Origin: Candidatus Dadabacteria bacterium CSP1-2
GTDB lineage: Bacteria > Desulfobacterota_D > UBA1144 > Nemesobacterales > CSP1-2
Direction: 5' to 3'
Assembly (NCBI GenBank): GCA_001443445.1
Contig: LDXN01000006.1
Span: forward strand, 1-64,000
DNA: 64,000 nt
This document shows positions 1 through 9,246 of this stretch, one piece after another (positions within the stretch are counted from its first letter, which is position 1; the number at the start of each line of letters is the position of its first letter). A program made the position numbers and the translations under genes. The notes under the pieces were generated by a model. It was not told where the DNA came from and ran no database searches. It saw only the letters and a list, made by a program, of their open reading frames with translations.

Positions 1-33
1 CACTTTGCTACTCAATTGTAATCATTTAATTTT

Positions 34-798
34 TTATTTTGTGTTCAGCCAGTCCCTTGCATTAAACTCTTTCCCTGTAATACCAACGGACTCATCAGAT
101 GCCAAATACAAAAACACATGTACAATATCCTCAGGAGTAGGTAATGTCATCGGATCTTCACCAGGATATGCTCTTGCTCTCATTTCTGTTCTAGTACCAC
201 CTGGGTTAACAGAGTTTACTCTTACGTTAGCAGAGCTTAGCTCGTCTGCTAGAACCTGTGTTAATCCCTCAAGACCAAACTTAGAAGCAGCATAAGCACC
301 CCATAGCGCTTTACCTCGTCTACCGACACTTGACGAAACATTGATAATCGAACCACTTTTTGATTTAAGCAGAAAAGGGAGAATCGCTTTTATTACAAAA
401 AACTGGCCATTAAGATTTACATTAATCACTTCTTCCCAAATATCCTCAGGGTAATCTAAAATAGAAGCGCGAACACCCAGGATACTTGCGTTATTTACAA
501 GGATATCTAGCTTATTCCATTTTTCCTCCACTCGATTAGCAAGCCTTTTTATATCATCTTTATTTACAACATCAGCTTTTACATATTCTATCTCTCCATG
601 TGGTAGTATTTGATGCGCAGTGTGCATCAAATGGAAATTAAAAGATTTTGAAATCTCTTGGCACGCATCCTTTAAGCTATCTTCATTGCGTCCACAGATT
701 ATTACAGAAGCGCCTTCTTTTACATAAGCCTTCGCGATAGCCTTTCCAATTCCGCCACCTGCACCGGTAATCAGTGCTGTTTTATCTTTTAGCCTCAT
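34..798 (-). CDS. YciK-like short-chain dehydrogenase/reductase
   Basis: This is a cytosolic NAD(P)-dependent oxidoreductase of the classical SDR fold; its substrate is unknown. The N-terminal nucleotide-binding motif TGAGGGIG, the NNAS motif (NNAG in most relatives) and the catalytic YAASK are all visible. The stretch NPGGTRTEMRARAYPGEDP closely resembles the substrate-loop region of E. coli YciK, so I place it in that subgroup. An in-frame TTG lies three codons upstream, but I prefer the ATG that begins MRLKDKTALITG. The protein is 254 residues, normal for the family. No partner gene is adjacent, and the next gene is about 300 bases away. The SDR call is secure; the YciK subgroup is likely. 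Confidence 0.85.
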   Translation of the reverse strand: MRLKDKTALITGAGGGIGKAIAKAYVKEGASVIICGRNEDSLKDACQEISKSFNFHLMHTAHQILPHGEIEYVKADVVNKDDIKRLANRVEEKWNKLDILVNNASILGVRASILDYPEDIWEEVINVNLNGQFFVIKAILPFLLKSKSGSIINVSSSVGRRGKALWGAYAASKFGLEGLTQVLADELSSANVRVNSVNPGGTRTEMRARAYPGEDPMTLPTPEDIVHVFLYLASDESVGITGKEFNARDWLNTK

Positions 799-1107
799 AA
801 AATCCAAAGTATACCAGAATTATATAGGGATGTTTTGTTATTTAGAGGCTTTATTGTTAAGGAATGTTTCTTTCTGTATAAAAAGGATATAAGTAAAACT
901 TTTTAGGTTAATAAGTTAAAAAAAACTATTTGTTTAATTTCTGTTTTCATATCTTCGCTGGTGAGTTCAATAACTTATGCTTCAAAGGAGCATATGTTGA
1001 ACGCTGAGTTGCAAGAAAAGGTTGTTCAGTTTTGCTTACCAACGAACCACTGCTGGCATATATTTGGATGACAAAGAATGTTCCTAGACAAGCTAAAAAA
1101 TAGATCT
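799..1107. other. Intergenic region between SDR and lipoprotein genes
   Basis: No convincing gene is seen. A 25-codon ORF at 993-1070 on the plus strand has a good AAAGGAG ribosome-binding site just before its ATG, but its peptide resembles nothing I know. It may be a leader or chance. Confidence 0.3.
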
Positions 1108-1677
1108 TCAATCGGGGGTAATCACATACCAGATATTGGATATATAGCCGGCAGCATCGGGCTTAGTGATCTCCTTTACTATCGTAGGTTCTTTACCTTT
1201 GCATCTCCATTCATAGATTGTAGCTCGGCCTGACGCATATGCAGGGATAAATTCAGAATCAAGATTGGATTCACACCACTCTACCATTCCCTCATTCGGT
1301 TTATGACTAGTATCTGCCTTCTGATCGCACGGCAGGTTTGCTCCAACGTTACAAGCATATACTTTTCCATCCATGCATCGCCAGAAAGTTCCTCTTATGA
1401 ATACATCAAGAGGTGCGCCTCCAGGTGCTTCAAAAGCTTTCTGTAAACCACGAGCAATTACTTCTGGAATCTTCGGTCCAACATATCTGGAATCAGGAGA
1501 ATCAATATTACTAACGGCACTACAGTAAGTAAATGGATCAGTATAAGTTTGTCCCGTTTCAGAGTCCTTTTTCATTGAGACTGTACCGCTTTGGTCAGAT
1601 TTATCTTTGCACGATATAAGCGATATAGCAAGAAGAAAAACACTGGTTATGATCAAACATGCGCGTAGGTATCTCAT
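1108..1677 (-). CDS. Predicted lipoprotein of unknown function
   Basis: The protein is 189 residues. It starts with a charged N-terminus and a hydrophobic segment ending in LISC followed by KDKS, a good lipobox, so it is probably an outer- or inner-membrane-anchored periplasmic lipoprotein. The mature part has several cysteines (in FWRCMDG, YACNVG, LPCDQK, EWCESN and EWRCKG) that could form disulfides, and a segment RGTFWRCMDGKVYACNVG that I have the impression recurs in uncharacterised proteobacterial proteins. No enzyme motif is visible. It stands alone, with an AT-rich gap of almost 600 bases behind it. Function unknown. Confidence 0.7.
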   Translation of the reverse strand: MRYLRACLIITSVFLLAISLISCKDKSDQSGTVSMKKDSETGQTYTDPFTYCSAVSNIDSPDSRYVGPKIPEVIARGLQKAFEAPGGAPLDVFIRGTFWRCMDGKVYACNVGANLPCDQKADTSHKPNEGMVEWCESNLDSEFIPAYASGRATIYEWRCKGKEPTIVKEITKPDAAGYISNIWYVITPD

Positions 1678-2252
1678 ATCTACACTTCGTTAACTTTCAA
1701 TCCATAACACAAAAAATATTGAGTTACAAATTGATGATTCGAATAAAACCACTGCATAGATATATTTAAATATTATGAGAAAAAGACAGGGCTACTAAAT
1801 TAATCGATTTATAGCTGTGAATTAAATAAGCAACTTACATATTAACTTTAAGTTAGGATAAACTAGATGGAGTATAAAACTTTAAGTTTACTGTTGAGCG
1901 AGCAGAACTCATTGAAAATAGCCAGGGTTTTTATCCTTAATAGTGAATATTAAGTATTGTTAAGTAAATAATTAACGTCCGATAAGATATATTATGTCAA
2001 CTAGAAAAGACTTAATTAGAGCCTTTTTTTAAGACTTTTATACAAATCAAATATTAATAACGCATATACTTCTCAGACAATTACAGGAACTGTTCCTAGT
2101 CCTTTATGACTTTATCTTCGTTTCTATGAAAGAAATAATATGGATAAAACTAACCTTCTCATCAGTTTTTATAAATTAATCCCTTGAATGCTGAGATATT
2201 TATATTATATTAAATTGACTATAATATTGCCAATTCCAAAGGAGCATAAACC
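1678..2252. other. AT-rich intergenic region, no gene seen
   Basis: This 575-base gap between divergent genes is very AT-rich and has no ORF of note on either strand. No structured RNA or clear repeat was recognised. Its 3' end carries the ribosome-binding site AAAGGAG of the FmdB-like gene. Confidence 0.5.
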
Positions 2253-2579
2253 ATGCCGATTTATGAATATGAGTGCGAAAAATGTAAGCGGATAAATGAA
2301 GTGCTACAAGGTTTTAATGACCCGCCCCTAAAAAAATGTAAATATTGCAAGGGAAAGGTACAACGCATAATTTCTTTATCTTCTTTTCAACTTACTGGAA
2401 CGGGATGGTATGCCACAGATTATGCAAAGGGACCTGGAATACCACCAGATGTAGCTAAAGATAACCCTGCCCTTTCTGATTCTAACAACGGTAGTGGTAA
2501 AAAGGATGAGGAGTCGAAGCCTAAGAAACCTAGGAAATCTGGGTTGCCAAATATGGAAAAGAGTGATGTTAAGATATAA
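2253..2579 (+). CDS. FmdB-family zinc ribbon protein
   Basis: A 108-residue cytosolic protein of the putative regulatory protein FmdB family. The N-terminal zinc ribbon is clear: MPIYEYECEKC supplies the first CxxC at residues 8-11 and KKCKYCKG the second, followed by the family segment with TGTGWYATDYA. The C-terminal third is low-complexity, charged and lysine-rich, as in relatives. The start is supported by AAAGGAG at about the right distance. Family members are often annotated as regulators, but their molecular role is not established. It appears monocistronic. Confidence 0.9.
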   Translation: MPIYEYECEKCKRINEVLQGFNDPPLKKCKYCKGKVQRIISLSSFQLTGTGWYATDYAKGPGIPPDVAKDNPALSDSNNGSGKKDEESKPKKPRKSGLPNMEKSDVKI

Positions 2580-2673
2580 CTTTAAGGATTAGCTCTAACT
2601 ATCAGTAATAATTAATAAAGTATTTAACCTATATAAGCCCATAAGTTAATTTATCCTTCGCATATTAACCCTT

Positions 2674-3279
2674 TTATCTAACCGACAATTTAAACACTAT
2701 ATTTAAGGATTCTTGTAGAATGGTTTTTATCGTCTCTAGACTATGATTGAATTCATGATCATTTAATACGGGCCTTGACTCAACAAGGGAAAACTCTTTT
2801 CTCATATTAACCCACGATTTACAACCACTATATTCAGGTATTATCTCGATAGTTTTTGGCTCTAAGAGTCTGTATACCTTTAGAAATAGCATATAAAGTG
2901 GTTTCCTCGGACGCCATTTGAGTCTTTCATACAAATAATCATTATTCCATATATAGTATGGTGATAGTGCATTGATTTGTGCCATTTGGGTTATTTCTGC
3001 TATATGCGAAATAGTAGCCCAATTTCTAATTTTTAGTGTATTAGTATCATTCGAGTCATTAAGAATCGTGTATAGCTGCTTCCTGAATTTATCTTTAAGT
3101 GATTCCTCTCTTTGGTGTTCATATGTTGGATAAAGAAGAAATCTATCATGCTCTATTCTGAATTCCCTACCCTCTTCGTGTATTCCACCTTTTCTAAAGA
3201 GGATTGTCTGTATTCCTTCATCTAGAGCCTTAATAGTAACCGCCCATTCCTTAAGGGCTATGTTGCTCTTAGATATCAT
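2674..3279 (-). CDS. DUF1802 family protein
   Basis: A 201-residue soluble protein whose N-terminal half carries the DUF1802 signature: LKEWAVTIKALDEG, then LFRKGGIHEEG and FRIEHDRFLLYPTYEHQ. The C-terminal half covers the remainder of the domain, including YRLLEPKTIEI. The function of the family is unknown. The ATG has GAGGGA at a good distance upstream. Its 3' end converges on the fmdB-like gene, and upstream lies a palindromic repeat region, so it is probably transcribed alone. Confidence 0.8.
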   Translation of the reverse strand: MISKSNIALKEWAVTIKALDEGIQTILFRKGGIHEEGREFRIEHDRFLLYPTYEHQREESLKDKFRKQLYTILNDSNDTNTLKIRNWATISHIAEITQMAQINALSPYYIWNNDYLYERLKWRPRKPLYMLFLKVYRLLEPKTIEIIPEYSGCKSWVNMRKEFSLVESRPVLNDHEFNHSLETIKTILQESLNIVFKLSVR

Positions 3280-3422
3280 GCATTTCCCTCATTAGATATT
3301 TACAAGATGATTATAGCATCAAAAATGTTTACATACGAAACTGATTTCATATGTATTTGGCTTGACAATTGCCTATAGTTTCTTACAGGATTTCCATTAT
3401 CATCGTTATGACAACACAGGAA

Positions 3423-3495
3423 TGTCATTGCGAGGAGTGAAACGACGAAGCAATCCAAAAAAGACGAGATTGCTTCGCTAACGCTCGCAATGACA
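3423..3495. repeat. Palindromic repeat of the TGTCATTGCGAG type
   Basis: An inverted repeat of 73 bases. TGTCATTGCGAG at the left end pairs with CTCGCAATGACA at the right end, and GAAGCAATC pairs with GATTGCTTC inside. Very similar intergenic palindromes occur in many bacterial genomes. A short ORF read through it (minus strand, to 3500) is an artefact of the repeat. A related, degraded copy lies at 9087-9240. Confidence 0.85.
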
Positions 3496-3520
3496 GGCAA
3501 GCATCGAATTGCTTCATAGA

Positions 3521-3575
3521 GTTTACACTGAGCCCTTCGGCTTCGCTCAGGGTAAACTTCGTCGAAGGGTTCCTC
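3521..3575. repeat. Second palindromic repeat, GAGCCCTTCG type
   Basis: GTTTAC at 3521 pairs with GTAAAC at 3552, with TGAGC and GCTCA as inner arms. An overlapping dyad CCCTTCG/CGAAGGG follows. The same core (GAGCCCTTCG and GCTCAGG) recurs near 9090, so this is a dispersed element and not a simple terminator. Confidence 0.7.
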
Positions 3576-3704
3576 GCAGCCACAGAAGGGAATGTCCGTC
3601 TAAATGCTGATACCCTGCTTACTGCAGGGCTCCTCAGAAAACTTGTTCTCTCTATTTATTAAGTTTATATTGTTTGAAATCAAAAAATTATAAGTTCTAA
3701 AAAT

Positions 3705-4496
3705 ATGGATCTGGGTTTAGAAAAAAAGGTTGCGATAGTAGCTGCATCAAGTAAAGGGCTTGGCAAGGCAATAGCCTTTAGACTTGGGGAAGAAGGAGCA
3801 AAACTAACTATCTTCGCAAGAGGAAAGTCTGACTTAGAGAATACAGCAAAGCAAATTGAGTTAAAAACCGGCGCGGAGGTTTTATCAATAGTAGCGGATG
3901 TCTCTAAGATAGATGACATCAGTAAAATTGTTTCTCAAACAGTCAATAGATATGGAACTGTACATATTCTTGTAAATAACGCTGGTGGCCCTCCTCTTGG
4001 GGATTTTCTCAGTTTCTCTCGTGAGGACTGGCTCAAAGCTTTAGAACTTAATTTACTAAGCACAATTAATTTGACTCGAGAAGTTATCCCATACATGCTA
4101 AGGCAAAAATGGGGAAGGATCGTTAATATCACCTCTTCCGCTGTAAAACAACCTATAGATGGTTTAATTCTCTCTAATACAGCAAGGGCTGGAGTAATAG
4201 GGTTTGCAAAGAGCATCTCAAATGAGTTTGCTAAAGATAATATACTTATAAACAACGTCTGCCCAGGTAGAATTCTTACGGATAGAATTATTCAACTTGC
4301 TGAGGAGAGAGCTAAAAGAAACAATACTGAGGTTGAAGAAGTAATAAGGTCATGGGAGCAAGAAATTCCTGCAAGAAGACTTGGAAAACCGGATGAACTT
4401 GCAAACCTTGTTGCATTTCTTGTTTCTGAGCGAGCAAGCTATATTACAGGGACGACTATCCAAGTAGACGGTGGTTTGGTGAAAGGGATCTTTTAA
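3705..4496 (+). CDS. SDR family protein lacking the usual Tyr-Lys pair
   Basis: A 263-residue FabG-like short-chain dehydrogenase homologue. The cofactor region is present (AIVAASSKGLGKAIA), as are NNAGG and the C-terminal GTTIQVDGG. The catalytic position, normally YxxxK, reads LSNTARAG, so by alignment Tyr becomes Ser and Lys becomes Arg. Divergent SDRs with this kind of replacement are common in bacteria and are often annotated as 3-oxoacyl-ACP reductases, but a canonical hydride transfer is doubtful. The gene is preceded by the repeat cluster and followed 58 bases later by the ComEA-like gene. The family is secure; the activity is not. Confidence 0.85.
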   Translation: MDLGLEKKVAIVAASSKGLGKAIAFRLGEEGAKLTIFARGKSDLENTAKQIELKTGAEVLSIVADVSKIDDISKIVSQTVNRYGTVHILVNNAGGPPLGDFLSFSREDWLKALELNLLSTINLTREVIPYMLRQKWGRIVNITSSAVKQPIDGLILSNTARAGVIGFAKSISNEFAKDNILINNVCPGRILTDRIIQLAEERAKRNNTEVEEVIRSWEQEIPARRLGKPDELANLVAFLVSERASYITGTTIQVDGGLVKGIF

Positions 4497-4554
4497 TGGG
4501 CCATTATAGGTATATATCACCCGCATTTATGTAAAGAACGACAACCAACAATCA

Positions 4555-5085
4555 ATGACAAAAATCAAAACAAGTATCTTATTACTATTTCATAGCCAAC
4601 CGATCTTATGTTTAGCATTTTGCTGCTTAATTTTTTATCTAATTCAAAATTATAGTTTTAAGGATCCGCTTAAGGTTAAAGATAGACCATCGCCCTCTAA
4701 TTTTTATATCGAGTTTGCTAAGGCCGATGAGTTTCCTGTTTTGTATGCTATAGGTAGTTCTCAAGAGCTAGAACGTGTAGTTCCTTCATCTGTTTACACA
4801 AAAATAAAACCTGGTGATAAGATTATAATACATGATAATGGCACTACTTCACTTTCTAGAATAAGTGGTAAAAAGCGCCTCGCTCTTGGTATTCCTATAG
4901 GGCTAAATTCAGCTAGTATAGATGACTTAACGGCGCTCCCGGGCGTCGGAATTAAACTGGCTGAAAGAATCGTTGAATATAAAAAGCTAAACGGTAGTTT
5001 TAAAAGCGTTGATGAGCTAGATAATGTAAAGGGATTTGGTAAGAAAAAGATTGAAGCAATAAAACCCTCTATTAATTTAGATTAG
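4555..5085 (+). CDS. ComEA-like helix-hairpin-helix protein
   Basis: A 176-residue protein with one N-terminal membrane segment (about residues 15-32) and an extracytoplasmic part. The last 60 residues form a double helix-hairpin-helix DNA-binding module: LNSASIDDLTALPGVGIKLA, then ELDNVKGFGKKKIEAI. This is the ComEA arrangement, in which a membrane-tethered HhH domain binds incoming DNA during uptake. The middle part (about 50-115) resembles the SLBB-like segment found in longer ComEA proteins. No other competence gene is in the window, so a role in transformation is an inference. Its stop overlaps the PBP1A stop by 4 bases, with the two genes converging. Confidence 0.8.
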   Translation: MTKIKTSILLLFHSQPILCLAFCCLIFYLIQNYSFKDPLKVKDRPSPSNFYIEFAKADEFPVLYAIGSSQELERVVPSSVYTKIKPGDKIIIHDNGTTSLSRISGKKRLALGIPIGLNSASIDDLTALPGVGIKLAERIVEYKKLNGSFKSVDELDNVKGFGKKKIEAIKPSINLD

Positions 5086-7697
5086 CGGCGTATTAGAAAA
5101 TCAATTTCGCTTCCGGATGAGGATGTTGATGCAGTATCTTCATAGTTGTTCGCCGTTCCCCCAAAATCAATTGTAGTAGGGGATGAATCAAATTTATAAG
5201 GTATAAACCCATAGGGCGTACTTACAAATTGTATTCTATCCGGAACCTTAAAGTTACCGCTTGGGTATTTACTAAGTGCTGCTTTCATAAAATCTATCCA
5301 TATAGGAAGTGCTGCTTTTCCACCAACTTCCCCTTGGCCAATTGATTTGTGATTATCTTTGCCTACCCAGACTCCAGCAATTATCTTTGGACTAAACCCG
5401 ATAAACCAAGCATCGGTAAAATCGTTTGTAGTTCCAGTTTTTCCTGCAATTGGAGCAGTTGAGGTAAGTTCAAGTGCACTTCTCCCTGTTCCTTCACTTA
5501 TAACTGCTTGAAGCATATCTGTCATTATATAGGCTGTTTCAGGACTTATAACATGTTCTCCGGTCTTGGAAGAAGTTAATCCTTTGGAATCACCCTTTTG
5601 TAGAAGGCTCAAAAACTCCTTTTGGGTTAGAAAATCACTTTTTGTATTATCATCCAGGTTATTTTCTGTAAGATTACCTTCTTTAGGTTTGGTTTGTTCT
5701 GTAAAAGCGTTCCTACCAACACTCTTTGCAATTTGATTTAGAATATCAAGCCTTTTACCCTCTCTCTCAGCTTTTTCAGCTTCTTCTGTAGTACTATATT
5801 TCCAAGTTGTGCCTTCTTCTACAAGCTTTCCGTCTCGGTCGTATATACGCACTATAAATTTAGGTTCTACAAGCCTTCCACCTGAGGCAAAGACGTTAAA
5901 TGCCTTTACCATCTCTATAAGCCTTACGTCTGACCCACCAAGGGCAAGTGCTAGGTATGGACTTAGATGAGAGGTGAAGCCAAGCTTCTTTGCGTAATGC
6001 ACTGCATAACTGGGGTTTATATCCATTAGAATCCTTACGCTTGCTAGATTTCTTGATTTTGCTAAAGCTTCTCTCATAGGAATCTCGCCTAGATAGCTAC
6101 CATCGTAGTTCTGAGGAGCCCAATCCTTAATTGTAACTGGCATATCATAGACAAAAGTCGTTTCTGTATAGCCTTTATCTATTGCCGCGGCATAGACAAT
6201 TGGCTTAAAAGAAGAGCCTGGTTGTCTAAGCGCCTGTGTCGCTCTATTGAACTGTGAATCTGTGAAATCGTACCCTCCAATTATTGCTTTAATCTCGCCT
6301 GAGCTTACATCCATAGCTAAGAGTGCCCCCTGAGATTCAGGTATGAAATCAAGGGACATAATATAATTCACTTTCTCCTCCTTGAGAGCTTTTACTTTAA
6401 CTACAACTACATCGCCAACTCGTAACTCGAAGGGGAGTAGATCTATATTATTGTATCCATAAGGTGACGTATATTTGTCAGAAAGTGGATTCTGAGGGCT
6501 CTGTTGTAGATTTGGTAGAAGTGAACTTACTATAAACTTGAGATTCCCTAAGTATTTACCAATCCCGATTACTGCAGTAAAAATATTTGTTGAATTATCT
6601 TTTGTGACACTCAGAACTGTACCTTGATAGGATTTATCCTTCTCTAAGTTGCTGGTATTTTGTGAATCTCTGTATTTATCAATTTCTTTTTGATTATTTA
6701 AATGCTTAATGACAATAGGATTTCCTTCTCTTGACTCCAGTTCCAGAATTCCTTGTTTTAAAGCCCGCCCTCCTGCAAGACTTAAGTCAACGTCGAGTGT
6801 GGTAAATACTGTGTAACCTCCTTCAATGAGAGCTTTTGAACCATATTTGTTTTCTATATATTGTCTAATGAGTTCTACAAAATAGGGAGCTATTTCAAGA
6901 TTAGTATTTCTCCTTGGTGCAATTGCAATCTTGTATTCTTGTGCCTGATTTATTTGCTCTTTATTTGCGAATCCTTCGTCTTCCATTATTTTTAGTATCA
7001 GTTCTTGTCTTTTCTTTGCCCTATCGAAATGCAAGCGCGGATTGTAGTATCCAGGCGCTTTTGGTAATGCAGCGAGAAATGTAGCCTCTGCAAGATTTAT
7101 TTCTGTAGTGGACTTGCCAAAGTAGTTTCTGCTTGCAGCTTCAATTCCATAGGTGCCATCTCCAAAATAAATATGATTAAAGTAGATATAAAGAATCTCT
7201 TCTTTTGAAAGATTCTTCTCCATTTTGTATGCAAGGATTGCCTCTTTTACCTTTCTTGTGATACTCCTTTCAGGAGAAAGAACAAGGTTCTTTACAACCT
7301 GTTGGGTTATTGTGCTCCCACCTTGTACTATCTCGCCTTCCTCTATGTTTTTTAAAAGTGCACCAATGACACGTTTAAGATCAACCCCTTTATGTTCAAA
7401 AAAGCGCTTATCTTCAACCGCAATGAATGCATTTTTTACGAGTGGTGGGATTTCTTCATATGGGATTAGCTTTCTTCTTTCAGTTCCGAACTCTCCAATA
7501 AGTTGGCCATCGGATGAGTAGATTTCTGTCGTAAGATAGGGTTTATAGCCTGTGATTTTTGTGAGGTCTGGCAGGTCATGAGTGAAGTACCAGTACATAC
7601 TGTAAATGAATACAAAGGTAATTATTAAAAGTATAGTAAAAGTAATAATAGTTGATTTAATTTTGCTTCTTTTGCGCAGGTTTATTTGCCGCTTCAT
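5082..7697 (-). CDS. mrcA: Penicillin-binding protein 1A, bifunctional
   Basis: An 871-residue class A PBP that polymerises and cross-links peptidoglycan at the outer face of the inner membrane. A short cytoplasmic N-terminus is followed by a membrane anchor (about 18-37). The GT51 glycosyltransferase domain shows EDKRFFEHKG (catalytic Glu95) and GGSTITQQVVKN. After an OB-like insert comes the transpeptidase domain with GSSFK (catalytic Ser near residue 495), the SRN motif and KTGTT near residue 752. Length and order are those of Gram-negative PBP1A. A low-complexity stretch near 640-700 is a family-variable linker. The gene stands alone and converges with the ComEA-like gene. Confidence 0.95.
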   Translation of the reverse strand: MKRQINLRKRSKIKSTIITFTILLIITFVFIYSMYWYFTHDLPDLTKITGYKPYLTTEIYSSDGQLIGEFGTERRKLIPYEEIPPLVKNAFIAVEDKRFFEHKGVDLKRVIGALLKNIEEGEIVQGGSTITQQVVKNLVLSPERSITRKVKEAILAYKMEKNLSKEEILYIYFNHIYFGDGTYGIEAASRNYFGKSTTEINLAEATFLAALPKAPGYYNPRLHFDRAKKRQELILKIMEDEGFANKEQINQAQEYKIAIAPRRNTNLEIAPYFVELIRQYIENKYGSKALIEGGYTVFTTLDVDLSLAGGRALKQGILELESREGNPIVIKHLNNQKEIDKYRDSQNTSNLEKDKSYQGTVLSVTKDNSTNIFTAVIGIGKYLGNLKFIVSSLLPNLQQSPQNPLSDKYTSPYGYNNIDLLPFELRVGDVVVVKVKALKEEKVNYIMSLDFIPESQGALLAMDVSSGEIKAIIGGYDFTDSQFNRATQALRQPGSSFKPIVYAAAIDKGYTETTFVYDMPVTIKDWAPQNYDGSYLGEIPMREALAKSRNLASVRILMDINPSYAVHYAKKLGFTSHLSPYLALALGGSDVRLIEMVKAFNVFASGGRLVEPKFIVRIYDRDGKLVEEGTTWKYSTTEEAEKAEREGKRLDILNQIAKSVGRNAFTEQTKPKEGNLTENNLDDNTKSDFLTQKEFLSLLQKGDSKGLTSSKTGEHVISPETAYIMTDMLQAVISEGTGRSALELTSTAPIAGKTGTTNDFTDAWFIGFSPKIIAGVWVGKDNHKSIGQGEVGGKAALPIWIDFMKAALSKYPSGNFKVPDRIQFVSTPYGFIPYKFDSSPTTIDFGGTANNYEDTASTSSSGSEIDFLIRR

Positions 7698-7786
7698 TTT
7701 ATTTTTAAGTATATTTAATTTACAGTCATAGCTTCACAATATCAAGTTTTGTCTCTTCCTACTTAGAGTATCTATTAATTATATTA

Positions 7787-8056
7787 ATGAAATGGACTTT
7801 TAAAACTAATAGTAAAATTAATACACAAGAATCTGTTATAATAAAAGCCATGGAGCAAAAGGGTCAAGATATTGATGAATTAGATAGTTACATCCGTGGA
7901 GTAAATGATCAAGAACTTAAAGGAGTATTGCTCAAACTTAAAAACGAGTTAAGAAAACCTGGTGCGTCTTGGGAAATAGTAAGGAAAACACTTTACTCTT
8001 TGTGGAATAAGAATAAAGATGCATTGATCGAGATCCTTCCTTTTATTCTAAAGTAA
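7787..8056 (+). CDS. Small hypothetical protein
   Basis: An 89-residue ORF, mostly helical and charged, divergent from PBP1A. There is no signal peptide and no recognised motif; a central LKGVLLKLKNELRK is amphipathic. No clear ribosome-binding site precedes the ATG. The composition (many Lys, Asp and Glu, hydrophobic C-terminal ILPFIL) is protein-like, so I keep it. Function unknown. Confidence 0.5.
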   Translation: MKWTFKTNSKINTQESVIIKAMEQKGQDIDELDSYIRGVNDQELKGVLLKLKNELRKPGASWEIVRKTLYSLWNKNKDALIEILPFILK

Positions 8057-8105
8057 TTAATAATCACTAACTATAATACAGTTTGCAATTTTGCATATTA
8101 CTAGC

Positions 8106-8894
8106 TTATTTACTTCCTTTAATCTCTACTATTAATTCTTCTGCATCTTTTCTATCCTTCACATACCAATCTGCATAGACCTTTGGTTTTTTTTCTTCTA
8201 AAACCTTGTTTAACTCATTTATTGCTTCTTCATTTCTATGTCTTTTTATAAGCACCCTTGCAAGGTCAACTCTAAGTATAGTCAAATGAGGTTCAAGTTC
8301 TATTGCACTTCTAAGGTAACTTTCAGCGAGTTCTAAGTCACCTCCAAAAAACCTTGGAAGCTCATAGTAAAGAACACCGTAAACATCAAGTGCTGGTACA
8401 TATTCTGGGTTTAATTGAAGAATAAGATTTAGCTCCTCCTTAAGCTTACGAACTAGGAAAAGGGATCTTAAGACTCCTTTTGTTTGACCCCATCTGCCAA
8501 TATTCGCAATATACCAAAAATGTCCATTGGGATTCTTTGGTGAGAGTTCAATCGCCTTTTTGGCTATATCCCTACCCTTTTCATATGCATTAAGTTTTTC
8601 AATTGTGTCTTTTGTGACAACATCTCCATAAATCAACCAGACGTGTGAAAGTAGGATTAGTGCTTCAATATTGTTGGGGGTTTTTTCTAGGATATTATCA
8701 AGTTTTTCGATCGCCCTATTAAGATTTTGATAATCCTTATAGTAGCTAAGATAAATATCTTCGGCCTCTTTAACTTCGATTACCTCAGCGCTCAGTTTAT
8801 TGAAGCCAACGATGAGGGCAAGAAAAGAAATGGAAAGGTAGTAAATCTTATTTGTATGCTTTTTATAATTTCTTCTCGGAATCTTGTAGTTCAT
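8106..8894 (-). CDS. TPR protein, TatT-like, exported
   Basis: A 262-residue protein with an N-terminal hydrophobic segment (about 19-35) that should export or anchor it in the periplasm. The rest is a helical solenoid of tetratricopeptide-type repeats. The motif LPRFFGGDLELAESYLRSAI resembles the TatT-like components found with some TRAP transporters, whose trimers are thought to pass ligands to the periplasmic binding protein. No TRAP genes are nearby, so that role cannot be assigned. Monocistronic. The TPR call is firm; the TatT assignment is moderate. Confidence 0.75.
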   Translation of the reverse strand: MNYKIPRRNYKKHTNKIYYLSISFLALIVGFNKLSAEVIEVKEAEDIYLSYYKDYQNLNRAIEKLDNILEKTPNNIEALILLSHVWLIYGDVVTKDTIEKLNAYEKGRDIAKKAIELSPKNPNGHFWYIANIGRWGQTKGVLRSLFLVRKLKEELNLILQLNPEYVPALDVYGVLYYELPRFFGGDLELAESYLRSAIELEPHLTILRVDLARVLIKRHRNEEAINELNKVLEEKKPKVYADWYVKDRKDAEELIVEIKGSK

Positions 8895-9086
8895 CGTTAA
8901 GTAAAATTTAAGTAAGAGAAAATTTCAATCTATAAATATAACACTTTAGTTATTTATTCCATCTAGATTTAGTTAACGCTAGTTGAAATACGTCTTCCAT
9001 ATGATTAAATTATCATTTCTAATGAAGAACCCTACAGCAAGCTGCAAGGTATCGGCATATAAACAGATGATCCCTTTGGTCATGCG
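8895..9086. other. Intergenic sequence ahead of the 9.1-9.4 kb repeats
   Basis: AT-rich with no ORF. With the two repeats that follow, it forms the 551-base gap before cysK. Confidence 0.4.
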
Positions 9087-9240
9087 AGGAGCCCTTCGTC
9101 TAGCTCAGGATAAGCTCCGCGACAAAGCAATCTGATTGAGATTCCTCCGGAGCCTGTACTGAGCCAATGCGAAGTATTCGGAATCACACTCCGTGCCAGG
9201 CTGCTTCCCCCGAAGACTTCATTGGGGGTCGCAATGACAA
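9087..9240. repeat. Degenerate copy of the palindromic repeats
   Basis: The stretch contains GCGAGGAGCCCTTCG, GCTCAGGATAAGCT, AAGCAATCTGATTGAGATT and a right end TCGCAATGACA. These match parts of the elements at 3423-3495 and 3521-3575 in a rearranged, degraded form. Confidence 0.6.
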
Positions 9241-9246
9241 TAGAAA

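Noticed and set aside
3300-3500. A 66-residue minus-strand ORF
   Set aside because: It is read through the palindromic repeat; the sequence is explained by the repeat and has no ribosome-binding site.
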